Numbered from the stretch's first letter, positions 1-8,775 are shown. The stretch: 60,108 nucleotides of DNA from an uncultured Prevotellaceae bacterium (GCA_900315105.1 OMXX01000020.1:1-60108); one strand, 5' to 3'. Notes: generated by a model from the sequence alone, not told the origin. Numbers and translations are program-made.

Positions 1-1
1 C

Positions 2-967
2 AAGGACTTCCGCGACCCTCGTCCGTTCTGGAACGAGGACGTCAAGGCCTGGAACCTCATCCTCGCAGTGGGACAGGAGATGCGAATCTACTCATCACCA
101 GATTTGAAGACATGGAAGTACGAGTCGTCTTTCGGTAAGGAGTATGGCAACCACGGCGGCGTATGGGAGTGCCCCGACCTCTTCCCTCTTACCCAAACAA
201 CCAAACAACCAAACGACCAAACGACCAAAAAGTGGGTGCTGCTGTGCAACATCAACCCCGGCGGTCCCTTTGGCGGCTCGGCCACGCAGTATTTCGTCGG
301 CCAGTTCGACGGCCATAAGTTCACCTGCGAGTCGATGCCGAAGGTGACGAAGTGGCTGGACTACGGCAAGGACCACTATGCCACCGTCTCGTTCTACAAT
401 GCTCCCGACAACCGCCACACCGTGCTGGCGTGGATGTCGAACTGGCAGTATGCCAACCAGGTGCCCACGAAGCAGTTCCGCTCGGCCAACAGCATTCCCC
501 GCGACCTCGGCCTGTTCACCTGCGGCGAGGAGACCTACGTCAGCGTGGTGCCCTCGAAGGAGATGCTGGCCGTGCGCGGTGCCAAGGCGAAGAAGCCCAC
601 GGAGGCCTGCGAAATCCTGGTCGACGTGAAGGGACAGGCAGAGATCGTGCTGTCGAACGCCAAGGGCGAGCAGGTCATCATGAAATACGATGCAGCCAAG
701 CAGACGTTCTGCATGGACCGCACGAAGAGCGGCGACGTGAGCTTCAGCGAGGCCTTTCCCTGCGTCACCACAGCTCCCACCTACGGCCAGATCAAGCAGC
801 TGCGCCTGTTCATCGACCGCTGCTCCATCGAGGCTTTCGATGCCGACGGCAAGATGGCCATGACCAACCTCGTGTTCCCCTCAGAGCCTTACAATACAAT
901 CAAGGTGAAAGGCGGCAAGGCAACCATTTTTGAAATTAAGAGTTATCGCTACACGATTAAGAATTAA
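2..967 (+). CDS. Glycoside hydrolase family 32 (fructan/sucrose hydrolase), 5' end cut by window
   Basis: The frame is open from base 2, so the start lies outside the window. GH32 enzymes hydrolyse beta-fructosides (sucrose, inulin, levan) through an Asp nucleophile and a Glu acid/base. The visible part begins at the conserved RDP motif (residues 4-6 of the fragment) and contains the ECP motif (WECPDL, acid/base Glu at fragment residue 56), followed by the C-terminal beta-sandwich region. The nucleophile motif is in the missing N-terminal part. Between the ECP region and the following KWVLL strand the gene carries a run of 8-bp repeats (about 191-232) that inserts a Q/T/K/P/N-rich loop. The permease and fructokinase that follow on the same strand place it in a fructose-polymer cluster comparable to the Bacteroides thetaiotaomicron fructan locus. 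Confidence 0.93.
   Translation, partial: KDFRDPRPFWNEDVKAWNLILAVGQEMRIYSSPDLKTWKYESSFGKEYGNHGGVWECPDLFPLTQTTKQPNDQTTKKWVLLCNINPGGPFGGSATQYFVGQFDGHKFTCESMPKVTKWLDYGKDHYATVSFYNAPDNRHTVLAWMSNWQYANQVPTKQFRSANSIPRDLGLFTCGEETYVSVVPSKEMLAVRGAKAKKPTEACEILVDVKGQAEIVLSNAKGEQVIMKYDAAKQTFCMDRTKSGDVSFSEAFPCVTTAPTYGQIKQLRLFIDRCSIEAFDADGKMAMTNLVFPSEPYNTIKVKGGKATIFEIKSYRYTIKN
189..232 (+). repeat. 8-bp tandem repeat inside the GH32 coding sequence
   Basis: About five imperfect copies of an AACCAAAC/GACCAAAC unit lie inside the GH32 gene. Eight is not a multiple of three, so gain or loss of one unit would shift the frame; the present number keeps it open. The encoded loop (roughly TQTTKQPNDQTTK) sits between conserved strands. 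Confidence 0.8.
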
Positions 968-1079
968 CAATTAAGAATTATCATGCGCAGCCATAACTCT
1001 AAACTCCTAACTCTTAATCGAAGCAAAGCGAGAATAACTCTAAATTCTAAAATCTAAATTCTAAAATCTAAATTCAAAA
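968..1079. repeat. AT-rich spacer with short direct repeats
   Basis: The 112 bp between the GH32 and permease genes contain repeated TAAATTCTAAAATC units at about 1040-1077 and related TTAAGAATTA strings near 957-980. No terminator or promoter stands out, so co-transcription with GH32 is possible. Confidence 0.55.
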
Positions 1080-2234
1080 ATGAAAAATAAAACAATTTAT
1101 CTCGTCCCCGTGATGCTCTGCTTCTTCTGCATGGGCTTCGTGGATCTGGTGGGCATCGCCTCCAACTATGTGAAGGAAGACCTGGGACTGACGGACTCCG
1201 TAGCCAACGTATTCCCCTCGCTCGTGTTCTTCTGGTTCCTCATCTTCAGCGTGCCCACGGGTATGCTGATGAACAAGATTGGTCGTAAGAAGACCGTGTT
1301 GCTCTCGCTCGTGGTGACGGTCTTGTCGCTGTTACTGCCGCTCTTTGGTGAGAATTTCTGCATCATGCTCGTGGCCTTCTCGCTGTTGGGTATTGGTAAC
1401 GCCCTGATGCAGACATCGCTCAACCCGCTGGTATCGACGGTGATGGGTGGCGGCAATCTGGCCTCGACGCTGACCTTCGGACAGTTCATCAAGGCTATCG
1501 CCTCTTTCTCGGCTCCTTACCTGGCCATGTGGGGCGCCACGATGGTCATTCCTGAGTTCGGACTGAACTGGCGCGTGCTGTTCGGCATCTTCCTCGTGGT
1601 AGGCATACTCTCCACCATTTTGCTGTTCGTAACACCAATTGAGGAGCCGCCAATAGAGGGTAAGCCTTCGACATTCATAGAGTGCTTCAAGCTTTTGGGC
1701 ACGCCCATCGTGCTGCTGTCGTTCCTTGGCATTATGTGCCATGTGGGTATCGACGTGGGCACGAACACTACCGCTCCGAAAATCCTGATGGAGCGACTGG
1801 GCATGACGCTCAATGAGGCCGCCTTTGCCACCTCGCTCTACTTCATCTTCCGTACCATAGGCTGTCTGACGGGCTCATTCTTCTTGCGTGTGCTGAAGAT
1901 GCGTACATTCTTCATCATCTCCGTCTGTATGATGGCCCTGTCATTGTGCGGCCTGTTTGTGGGTACGGAGAAGTGGATGCTCTATGCTGCCATCGCCCTT
2001 GTAGGCTACGGCAATTCTAACGTCTTCTCCATGTGCTTCGCCACCGCCCTCGAGTCGATGCCTGAGAAGCAGAACGAGGTATCGGGCCTGATGATTATGG
2101 GCCTTTTCGGCGGCACCATCTTCCCGCTCTTCATGGGCCTTTTAAGCGACACAATGGGACAGGCCGGTGCCGTATTGGTGATGGCTGTGGGTGTCATCTA
2201 TCTCTTTACGTATATCAAACAATGTTCTCGATAA
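1080..2234 (+). CDS. MFS sugar permease (probable fructose/hexose importer, FHS-like)
   Basis: A 384-residue protein made almost entirely of hydrophobic helices, consistent with about 12 membrane spans. The loop after the second helix has MNKIGRKK, the usual MFS basic motif (G-[RK]-[RK]). General resemblance is to the fucose/glucose/galactose permease group of Bacteroidetes. It lies between a GH32 and a fructokinase gene, so import of fructose released by the hydrolase across the inner membrane is the likely role; this substrate is inferred from context. Start is the ATG at 1080, the first in frame after the AT-rich repeats. Confidence 0.88.
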   Translation: MKNKTIYLVPVMLCFFCMGFVDLVGIASNYVKEDLGLTDSVANVFPSLVFFWFLIFSVPTGMLMNKIGRKKTVLLSLVVTVLSLLLPLFGENFCIMLVAFSLLGIGNALMQTSLNPLVSTVMGGGNLASTLTFGQFIKAIASFSAPYLAMWGATMVIPEFGLNWRVLFGIFLVVGILSTILLFVTPIEEPPIEGKPSTFIECFKLLGTPIVLLSFLGIMCHVGIDVGTNTTAPKILMERLGMTLNEAAFATSLYFIFRTIGCLTGSFFLRVLKMRTFFIISVCMMALSLCGLFVGTEKWMLYAAIALVGYGNSNVFSMCFATALESMPEKQNEVSGLMIMGLFGGTIFPLFMGLLSDTMGQAGAVLVMAVGVIYLFTYIKQCSR

Positions 2235-2316
2235 GTCATGCACAGAGCCGAACTTGTTCGGACTATGTCATGGCGAGAGAACAAAAAACGAAGTTTAATT
2301 AAAAACCGCATAGAAT

Positions 2317-3198
2317 ATGAACAAACGTTATGTAGTAGGACTCGGAGAAGTCCTGTGGGATGTACTTCCCGAAGGTAAGAAACTTGGTGGCGCACCTGCC
2401 AACTTCGCCTATCATGCCGGGCAGTTCCTGGGCATGGAAAACACCATCGCCGTCAGCGCACTCGGCGAGGACAAATTAGGAGACGAGACCATCGAGGCCC
2501 TGAAGGAGCACGGCCTGAACGACCTGCTGCCTCGCGTACCTTATCCCACCGGCACGGTGCAGGTGCAGCTCGACGAGCAGGGCATTCCCACGTATGACAT
2601 CAAGGAAAACGTGGCTTGGGACAACATCCCCTTCGATGACGACATCGCCGAGATTGCCCGCAACTGCCGCGCCGTTTGCTTCGGCTCATTAGCTCAGCGC
2701 AACGTGGTCAGTCGCGAGACCATCCAGAAGTTTCTTGATGCCACACCCGCCGACTGTCTGAAGATCTTCGACATCAACCTTCGCCAGCAGTTCTATACGC
2801 AGGAGATTCTGCGCGAGTCGTTCCAGCGTTGCAATATCTTGAAGATTAATGATGAGGAACTGGTGCTTATCGGCCGTATGTTTGGCTATCCCGGTCTTGA
2901 CATCGAGAACAAGTGCTGGCTCATTCTGGGTAAGTACAACCTCGACATGCTCGTTCTCACCTGTGGCACTAACGGCAGTTACGTATTCACTCCTGGTCAC
3001 GTATCCTTCCAGGAAACGCCTAAGGTCAAAGTGGCCGACACTGTAGGAGCAGGAGACTCTTTCACCGGCTCGTTCGTGGGCAGCATCTTCAACGGCAAGT
3101 CCGTGCCTGAGGCCCATCGTACCGCCGTTCAGGTCTCCGCCTACGTCTGCACACAGAATGGAGCCATGCCAACCTATCCAGAAGAACTACTGAAATAA
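2317..3198 (+). CDS. PfkB-family carbohydrate kinase, probable fructokinase
   Basis: A 293-residue ribokinase-fold sugar kinase. The N-terminal GEVLWDVLPEGKKLGGAPAN segment is the PfkB substrate-binding signature with its GG pair, and DTVGAGDSFTG near the C terminus is the second PfkB signature, containing the catalytic Asp of GAGD. Family members phosphorylate fructose or related sugars with ATP. Position directly after the hexose permease, and last before a strong terminator, fits phosphorylation of imported fructose to fructose-6-phosphate. Confidence 0.92.
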   Translation: MNKRYVVGLGEVLWDVLPEGKKLGGAPANFAYHAGQFLGMENTIAVSALGEDKLGDETIEALKEHGLNDLLPRVPYPTGTVQVQLDEQGIPTYDIKENVAWDNIPFDDDIAEIARNCRAVCFGSLAQRNVVSRETIQKFLDATPADCLKIFDINLRQQFYTQEILRESFQRCNILKINDEELVLIGRMFGYPGLDIENKCWLILGKYNLDMLVLTCGTNGSYVFTPGHVSFQETPKVKVADTVGAGDSFTGSFVGSIFNGKSVPEAHRTAVQVSAYVCTQNGAMPTYPEELLK

Positions 3199-3217
3199 AG
3201 CAATCCTATTTCATTCA

Positions 3218-3254
3218 ACGCCAGAACACATACCATGTTTGTTCTGGCGTTTTT
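3218..3254 (+). terminator. Rho-independent terminator of the fructan cluster
   Basis: An 11-bp stem, ACGCCAGAACA paired with TGTTCTGGCGT, encloses a short loop and is followed by TTTTT on the plus strand, 20 bp after the fructokinase stop. Confidence 0.9.
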
Positions 3255-3408
3255 AGTGCAATTGTTGTAGCCTATTAAACGTACGCACCCTTTTAATGAA
3301 GGTTAAATTCGTTAAATCTGCTCCCGTTTTTGCACATTTCAAATTCGTCAATTCACTTTTCTACCATTTAACGAGGAAGTTGCTGATTATCAACGCTTAA
3401 TACATTCA

Positions 3409-3813
3409 TTGTTTGTATTTGTTGTACTTCTTACATCTTGTACAGATTATGATTATAGGCTAAGCAAACTTCCAAATCGAGAACTTGCTTATGAAGAATT
3501 GCCAAAAGAAGTGCAAGCGAGTTTGTCTGTGTCTGATTATGACTCAATATGTTTTGCAATAAACTCTAAACACTTATTGATGCTTGTGGATACTAATGAT
3601 TATAATAAATATAAATACGAGAGCGTGGTATTTGGTCCGTGGATTGTATATAATAAAATTATAGATACACAAAAGGCTAATGTTTATAGAGTTGAGCAAG
3701 GCACTCCACATCCATATATTATTTATAAGGACAAATTGTATCTTGCGGATGATTTTAATTTCATACTCTATCATTATAAAGAAGTAAAATACACAGAATA
3801 TGAACTAAAATAG
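3409..3813 (+). CDS. Small putative lipoprotein of unknown function
   Basis: The frame encodes a hydrophobic stretch ending in LLTSC, a lipoprotein signal-peptidase box, then about 123 mostly polar residues rich in Tyr and Asp. No family recognised. The start is uncertain: the frame is open back to 3316 without any ATG. The position given is a TTG (3409) just before the hydrophobic core; an ATA at 3400 is another possibility. Lack of an ATG may mean a rare start, or that the 5' end has been lost and the gene is decaying. Base composition is clearly more AT-rich than the fructan genes. Confidence 0.55.
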   Translation: MFVFVVLLTSCTDYDYRLSKLPNRELAYEELPKEVQASLSVSDYDSICFAINSKHLLMLVDTNDYNKYKYESVVFGPWIVYNKIIDTQKANVYRVEQGTPHPYIIYKDKLYLADDFNFILYHYKEVKYTEYELK

Positions 3814-3824
3814 CATAGTCTGTA

Positions 3825-3877
3825 TTATGCTTCCCACATCTCCACCAGTTACTCTTGATTCCTTGGCGGTGTGGGGA
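3825..3877. repeat. 11-bp-step array (site 1)
   Basis: Read on the minus strand this contains CGCCAAGGAAT, CAAGAGTAACT and GGTGGAGATGT in a continuous 11-bp frame. It closely resembles, in opposite orientation, the array at 21883-21926, which begins with the identical CGCCAAGGAAT unit. It starts 12 bp after the lipoprotein stop. Confidence 0.6.
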
Positions 3878-4221
3878 GTTTTCTTTTCTCTCTTTCTATG
3901 TTTTCATCCCAAGAACAAGATGATTAGCCATGCAAGAGACTACTCTTTTGGTATCTAAGTAACAGGAAGAGTATGTCTTTTTATATCTTCAGACAAGACT
4001 TAGACCCACTAAAAGACCTGTAATATTGCAAGAAAAGATGCTTTTAATACATAATAGCACAGATTATAACAGGAATCTTTCGCAAGTATTAGGAAACTTT
4101 AAGAATTGGATTTTCTTGTATCTTCGTGTTTTTCAGATACTTATGGGTCTGATTTTGGGTTTCAAGAGAAAAGAAAACGTCGTAACAAACTGACAATCAA
4201 TAAGTTACAACATTGTTACAG
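3878..4221. other. Intergenic stretch without recognised gene
   Basis: AT-rich sequence between array site 1 and the tRNA. Short open frames here have no coding character, and one runs across the tRNA. No promoter or hairpin seen. Confidence 0.6.
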
Positions 4222-4309
4222 CGGAGAGAGGGGGATTCGAACCCCCGATACGCTTTTGACGTATACACGCTTTCCAGGCGTGCCTCTTAAGCCACTCGAG
4301 CATCTCTCC
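4222..4309 (-). tRNA. tRNA-Ser (anticodon GGA)
   Basis: The minus strand folds as an 88-nt class II tRNA. The acceptor stem GGAGAGA pairs with TCTCTCC and is followed by discriminator G. The D-arm region has CTCGAGTGGCTTAAGAGG. The anticodon stem CACGC/GCGTG encloses loop CTGGAAA (anticodon GGA, serine UCC/UCU), followed by a long variable arm and the T arm GGGGGTTCGAATCCCCC. The CCA tail is not encoded. Confidence 0.97.
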
Positions 4310-4408
4310 ATTTACAATCTACCATGTACAATGTACCATTTTCATTTGTACATTTCTTCATTTACCAGTAAACATACGGCCTTACTGCGCCTGCAAATTG
4401 TACATTGG

Positions 4409-4444
4409 AACTTGCTTTAGCTTGATGAGCTCCAGCGAATAAAT
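4409..4444 (+). repeat. Dispersed 35-bp repeat, copy 1
   Basis: Contains CTTGCTTTAGCTTGATGAGC followed by a variable TCCA and GCGAATAAAT. Near-identical copies occur at 28803-28839 and 51560-51596, and a diverged inverted copy near 59908-59938. This copy lies in the presumed leader between the tRNA-Ser promoter and the tRNA. Confidence 0.85.
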
Positions 4445-4468
4445 GGTACATGGTACATAAACTAGGTG

Positions 4469-4500
4469 CAAAGATATAGAAAAAAAATGTAATCTCCAAA
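4469..4500 (-). promoter_or_regulatory. Promoter for tRNA-Ser
   Basis: On the minus strand a -33 TTTG (4500-4497) is separated by 20 bp from TATCTTTG (4476-4469), matching the Bacteroidetes sigma-ABfr consensus. It reads toward the tRNA about 160 bp away. Confidence 0.7.
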
Positions 4501-4524
4501 TTTTTCCGAAAATTAAAACGAAGA

Positions 4525-4562
4525 AAAGAAAAAGGCCCGCACATTGATTTGTACGAGCCTTC
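4525..4562 (-). terminator. Terminator after the outer-membrane protein gene
   Basis: Minus-strand hairpin AAGGCTCGTACA / TGTGCGGGCCTT (with G-U pairs) followed by TTTTTC, 27 bp beyond the stop of the gene ending at 4589. Confidence 0.82.
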
Positions 4563-4588
4563 CTTATATTTATATAAAATCTGATTGC

Positions 4589-5338
4589 TTAGAAGAACTT
4601 TCCACGAAGAGAAACCTTGAGAACAGGATAGATTGAGAAGAGATCCATAACATCCTGCATATCGGTATCAGTTTCTATACCTCTCTTGCTGAGAAGCTCA
4701 CATTCGCTATCGCCCTTATAAAGCTTAATTTTGCCATTAAACTGACAACCAAGCTCTACACGGAAACCTAGATTATTCTTTGGAACGAGACGACCATAGC
4801 CAAGTCCAACGTATGGACGTACGCTATTTACACGTGCAGAAGCATCAGCCTTATTACCATCAAGAGGAAGGAGATACTTTCCTGCACGAACGTACTTCTG
4901 CTTATCAGCTCCTTCGGTTGCATTCAACGTTCCCTCAAGCGAAGCTATCTCCTTGCCCGCAAATGAGACACCTAAAGCGACGAACAAATCAGAAGCGAAA
5001 TTTTCATTTGCTGCGAATGGATAAACGCTACCCTTGAAATCAAGAGTTGCACGGTTCACCCTAGCCTTGATATCCATATCACCAACACCATGTCTTTTAT
5101 TGTCTTCTTTAAAATAGAAAGCATCACCAGACTCTGTACGAGCAAATCCTGGAGCCCAGTTTACGCCAAACTCCAACTCTGCATACTGAGTCAAATCAGT
5201 AGCGATACTAGCATTAAAACCCTCTGTACCGAAGCCGACACCCCAACCGAGATGATTACCAATACCTGTTTCCTCCTGAGCCATAACAGAAGTAAGCGAC
5301 ATAAACATCGCCAAACCTGAAATAATTAATTTCTTCAT
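4589..5338 (-). CDS. Outer-membrane beta-barrel protein, unknown function
   Basis: 249 residues with a Sec signal peptide (cleavage near VMAQ-EE, residue 21). The mature part has alternating hydrophobic strands, aromatic girdle residues and a C-terminal phenylalanine (KVSLRGKFF), as in OmpA/OprF-type small barrels. YVGLGYGRL is a typical barrel strand. Ligand unknown. It is a single-gene unit with its own promoter and terminator. Confidence 0.72.
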   Translation of the reverse strand: MKKLIISGLAMFMSLTSVMAQEETGIGNHLGWGVGFGTEGFNASIATDLTQYAELEFGVNWAPGFARTESGDAFYFKEDNKRHGVGDMDIKARVNRATLDFKGSVYPFAANENFASDLFVALGVSFAGKEIASLEGTLNATEGADKQKYVRAGKYLLPLDGNKADASARVNSVRPYVGLGYGRLVPKNNLGFRVELGCQFNGKIKLYKGDSECELLSKRGIETDTDMQDVMDLFSIYPVLKVSLRGKFF

Positions 5339-5434
5339 AATAATTGTAATGTTTTACACTATATGTTCTTAGTGCTTATATAAATTTGTAATTAAAAATC
5401 ATCGGCAAAAAAGTATTCTTACTTTATCCAACTG

Positions 5435-5466
5435 CAAAAGTACAGCAAAAAAACAAAATATACAAA
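5435..5466 (-). promoter_or_regulatory. Promoter of the outer-membrane protein gene
   Basis: TTTG (5466-5463), 20 bp, TACTTTTG (5442-5435) on the minus strand, leaving a leader of about 90 nt before the ATG at 5338. Confidence 0.75.
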
Positions 5467-5801
5467 TTTTCATACTATTTTTTTACATTATATATATAAA
5501 ATGCAGCCAAATCTTAGAAAAAAGTAATCATTCCTTTGCAAACTATGCGAATTCTGTTACAACATTTTCTTCGATTTTACAGATACTCCCAACTCCTTTT
5601 CCTCAAAACAAGTACAAAATGAGTTTTATATACCTTCCTCTCAACCATAAATCATCGTAAATATTCATCCCGACTTACGCAGTTTGTTGAGTTCTGCAAA
5701 AAAATTAATTCGAAAATTCGGGATAAAGAAAAAAGGAATCCAAACTCGACGAAGAATCCTTTCTAAGAATGAACAAAAATGATATGTTCGTCGCGTTATT
5801 T
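5467..5801. other. Intergenic stretch without recognised gene
   Basis: AT-rich, non-coding in all frames. It contains CGACTTACGCAGTTTGTTGA at about 5672-5691, possibly a remnant of a dispersed repeat. No promoter reading toward the esterase gene was found here. Confidence 0.5.
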
Positions 5802-5874
5802 AACGTGAGTTCGGCGAATACGCATCTTTGGTGCTTGCTGCCATATAGAAGGAATTCGTCGAACTCACGTTACA
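5802..5874. repeat. Palindromic element with AACGTGAGTTCG ends
   Basis: A 73-bp sequence bounded by inverted copies of TAACGTGAGTTCG(A/G)CGAAT at 5802-5822 and 5852-5873. The same ends bound a larger element at 51550-51775, and one end occurs at 59968-59990. Its right edge touches the stop of the esterase gene (5875). Confidence 0.8.
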
Positions 5875-7059
5875 TTACTTAGTCCCTTTAAACAGATTTG
5901 GGAGAAATCTGTAATAGAGAAGGTGACGCCATGTTGACCAGTCGTGACCACCATGTCCGCCAGCATAGTATTCGTGCTTGATATTGCGGGCTTTCAGAGC
6001 ATCGATGAATCCCTTGACACGAACATTGAAGAAACCAGCCTCTTCTTCGGTACCCTGTCCAACGAAGAGGTAGTCTATCTTGTCGTTCACATTAGGAGTA
6101 TTCATGAATACAGGCATAGTCTTTGCAGGGTCAGCATCGCCTGCGCTAAGAACACCGAAGTTAGCGAACAGATCGAGGTTCTTCTCAAGTCCGCTGAACA
6201 TAGTATGGCGACCTCCCATGGACAGTCCTGAGATGGCACGGCCGTGTGGATTGGCTATAGTGTTGTAGTGGCTGTCCACGAAAGGTACAATGACCTCGCG
6301 CAACTCACGGGCCATAATATCGAATGTGAGGTCGGCATGCTTCGGATGGTTGCGATGCACAACCTGGTTGTTGATGATTGCAATAATCATAGGTGTTGAC
6401 TTCCCTTCTGCAAGGAGGTTATCCATGATGAAATTCACACGACCATCGTACATCCAATTGGATGGCAGCTCACCACTACCTCCCATAAGATAGAGCACGG
6501 GGTACTTCTTATTCGGATCAAACATAGGAGGAGTGTAAACATACATGTCACGCTCACCACCTGTCACCGAACTTGTGTAGATGTGGCGGGTGATGGCACC
6601 GTGAGGCACGGGTTTGGCATCATACCACTGAGGCCCGTCTCCATGAATGATGAGTTCGCTGTAGGGAGGCATTGCTGTGAAGGCAGCATAGGTATTGTTT
6701 GGGTCTGCAACGCTCACGCCGTCAATGATGATGTTGTACTGATACATATCCACAGGCAGCGGACCAATCTTAAGTGTCCAGATGCCGTCGTCGCCCTTTG
6801 TAAACGGCAGAGGATTCCGTTGGTGCATTACTGTGAGCATTGCACCAGACAACTTGACCTCACTCGCCTGTGGTGCCTTGATGCGGAAGATGACGGTGTG
6901 GTCATCATTCACCTGTGGAGAGTTGAGCGAGGCACTAAAAGGAACAAGTCCCTCGGTATCCTTCTGCGGGTTGTAACAGAGATTGACGTTTGACTGTTGG
7001 GCACTGGCTACGCTACACATCGTGAGCGCAATAGCCATCATCTGAATTTTCTTAATCAT
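5875..7059 (-). CDS. Secreted esterase (esterase D/CE1-like) with N-terminal Ig-like domain
   Basis: 394 residues: Sec signal peptide (cleavage after ASAQ, about residue 21), an Ig/CBM48-like N-terminal domain (about 35-150), then an alpha/beta hydrolase of the putative-esterase family (about 155-390). The nucleophile elbow is GLSMGG with Ser280, and GGHDW supplies the catalytic His372. In Bacteroidales this architecture is common in enzymes that remove ferulate or acetate from xylan. No other xylan gene is adjacent, so the ester substrate remains unknown. A periplasmic or outer-membrane location follows from the signal peptide. Confidence 0.85.
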   Translation of the reverse strand: MIKKIQMMAIALTMCSVASAQQSNVNLCYNPQKDTEGLVPFSASLNSPQVNDDHTVIFRIKAPQASEVKLSGAMLTVMHQRNPLPFTKGDDGIWTLKIGPLPVDMYQYNIIIDGVSVADPNNTYAAFTAMPPYSELIIHGDGPQWYDAKPVPHGAITRHIYTSSVTGGERDMYVYTPPMFDPNKKYPVLYLMGGSGELPSNWMYDGRVNFIMDNLLAEGKSTPMIIAIINNQVVHRNHPKHADLTFDIMARELREVIVPFVDSHYNTIANPHGRAISGLSMGGRHTMFSGLEKNLDLFANFGVLSAGDADPAKTMPVFMNTPNVNDKIDYLFVGQGTEEEAGFFNVRVKGFIDALKARNIKHEYYAGGHGGHDWSTWRHLLYYRFLPNLFKGTK

Positions 7060-7228
7060 TTACACGAATTTAGGTTTGATGGTATGTAGGTTCTCCATAT
7101 AGCGAGGAGGATTCTGCACACCTGTATTTATTAAGCATGTGTGCAAAATTACATCTTTTTCTTCTAATTACAATAATTCTATTGCCAACATACACTATTT
7201 TTACGCTTTTTTAATAACTGTCAAGTGT

Positions 7229-7270
7229 AAAAATGCGAAAGCGCTCGGACTTCACAGTTCGGGCGCTTTC
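7229..7270 (-). terminator. Terminator of the acyl-CoA carboxylase operon
   Basis: GAAAGCGC (7237-7244) and GCGCTTTC (7263-7270) form a stem extended by CGGACT/AGTTCG pairing. On the minus strand it is followed by GCATTTTT, so it ends transcripts coming from the carboxylase genes 60 bp upstream. Confidence 0.85.
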
Positions 7271-7332
7271 TTCATGACTAATAATCTACTTAATACAATA
7301 CACAATACTTTATATATATTTTTTTCAATATA

Positions 7333-8775
7333 CTACATTGGAATATTACCATGCTTCTTCGGTGGATTACTCTGGTTCTTGTTGCGAGTCATCTCGAGAG
7401 CCTGAATAAGACGGATACGAGTATCACATGGCTGGATAATCTCGTCAATATAACCGAGCTGTGCTGCTGGCAACGGATTAGCGAACTTCTCCCTGTACTC
7501 CTCAATCTTCTCGGCACGCTCCTCTGGAGTAGCCTTGCGATAGAGAATGTTGCAAGCACCTTCTGCACCCATAACGGCAATCTCGGCCGTTGGATATGCG
7601 AGGTTCACATCAGCACCGATACACTTTGAGTTCATCACGATATACGCACCACCGTATGCCTTACGTGTGATGAGAGTAATCTTTGGAACGGTTGCCTCTG
7701 CAAACGCATACACGATCTTAGCTCCATGACGGATGATACCGTTGTGCTCCTGCTTAACACCTGGGAGGAAGCCTGGAACATCCTCAATAGCGATGAGAGG
7801 AATGTTGAAGCAGTCACAGAAACGGATGAAACGAGCAGCCTTGTCTGATGCATCGATGTCAAGAGCACCAGCAAGATAGTTTGGCTGGTTAGCAACGAAA
7901 CCAACTGTACGACCTGCTATACGACCAAAACCTACGACGATATTCTTGGCGAACTCCGACTGCACCTCGAAGAAATACTGCTGGTCACAGACAGGCTCGA
8001 TGATGTCGTGGATGTCGTAAGGCATATTAGGGTCAGTAGGCACCACGTTGTCAAGCTCGTGACATACACGTGTAACCTCGTCTGTAATAGAGCGTACAGG
8101 AGCATCCTCCATATTGTTTGAAGGAATGAATCCGATAAGCTCACGGATAGTCATAAGAGTCTCTTCATCATCACTACAAATGAAATGGCTAACACCACTT
8201 ACTGAGTTATGTGTCATTGCACCACCGAGGGTTTCCTTATCCACATCCTCGTTTGTCACAGCCTTTACAACGTTAGGACCGGTAACGAACATCTGGCTCT
8301 GTCCCTTCACCATGAGGATGAAGTCGGTAAGTGCTGGCGAATAGCAAGAACCACCCGCACAAGGCCCCATGATTGCGCTGATCTGTGGAATAACACCACT
8401 TGCCATCACATTACGACGGAAGATATGTGCGAAACCTGTAAGCGACTCTACGCCTTCCTGAATTCGCGCGCCACCAGAATCGTTAAGACCGATGATAGGC
8501 GCGCCATTCTTGAGTGCAAGATCCTGCACCTTAGCTATCTTCTGAGCGTTGGCAGCAGAGAGTGAACCTCCGAGAACGCTGAAATCAAAAGCATATACGA
8601 AGACGATACGACCGTCTATCTTACCGTAGCCGGAAATGACACCATCGCCCTCAAAGCGCTTCTGATCCATCCCGAAATCGTTGCAACGATGCACTACGTG
8701 CTTGTCCATCTCGACGAATGTACCCTTGTCGAGCAGGGTTTCTATTCTCTCTCTTGCTGTAAGTTTATTCTGCAT
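7333..8775 (-). CDS. Acyl-CoA (propionyl-CoA) carboxylase, carboxyltransferase subunit
   Basis: 480 residues of the PccB/MmdA carboxyltransferase family, which moves CO2 between carboxybiotin and an acyl-CoA. Family signatures are present: LTARERI and FVEMD at the N terminus, the N-lobe oxyanion region NDSGGARIQEG, GPCAGGSCYSPALTDF, and the C-lobe FLPGVKQEHNGIIRHGAK and AYGGAY segments. The start overlaps the biotin-carrier gene stop by 11 bp, pointing to translational coupling. The N terminus is about 30 residues shorter than usual: the helical segment normally before LTARERI is missing. A biotin carboxylase in the operon and no membrane decarboxylase subunit favour an ATP-dependent carboxylase over the sodium-pumping decarboxylase. 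Confidence 0.92.
   Translation of the reverse strand: MQNKLTARERIETLLDKGTFVEMDKHVVHRCNDFGMDQKRFEGDGVISGYGKIDGRIVFVYAFDFSVLGGSLSAANAQKIAKVQDLALKNGAPIIGLNDSGGARIQEGVESLTGFAHIFRRNVMASGVIPQISAIMGPCAGGSCYSPALTDFILMVKGQSQMFVTGPNVVKAVTNEDVDKETLGGAMTHNSVSGVSHFICSDDEETLMTIRELIGFIPSNNMEDAPVRSITDEVTRVCHELDNVVPTDPNMPYDIHDIIEPVCDQQYFFEVQSEFAKNIVVGFGRIAGRTVGFVANQPNYLAGALDIDASDKAARFIRFCDCFNIPLIAIEDVPGFLPGVKQEHNGIIRHGAKIVYAFAEATVPKITLITRKAYGGAYIVMNSKCIGADVNLAYPTAEIAVMGAEGACNILYRKATPEERAEKIEEYREKFANPLPAAQLGYIDEIIQPCDTRIRLIQALEMTRNKNQSNPPKKHGNIPM

Noticed and set aside
4106..4420. Open frame of 104 codons across the tRNA-Ser
   Set aside because: Contains the tRNA and a dispersed repeat; not a protein.
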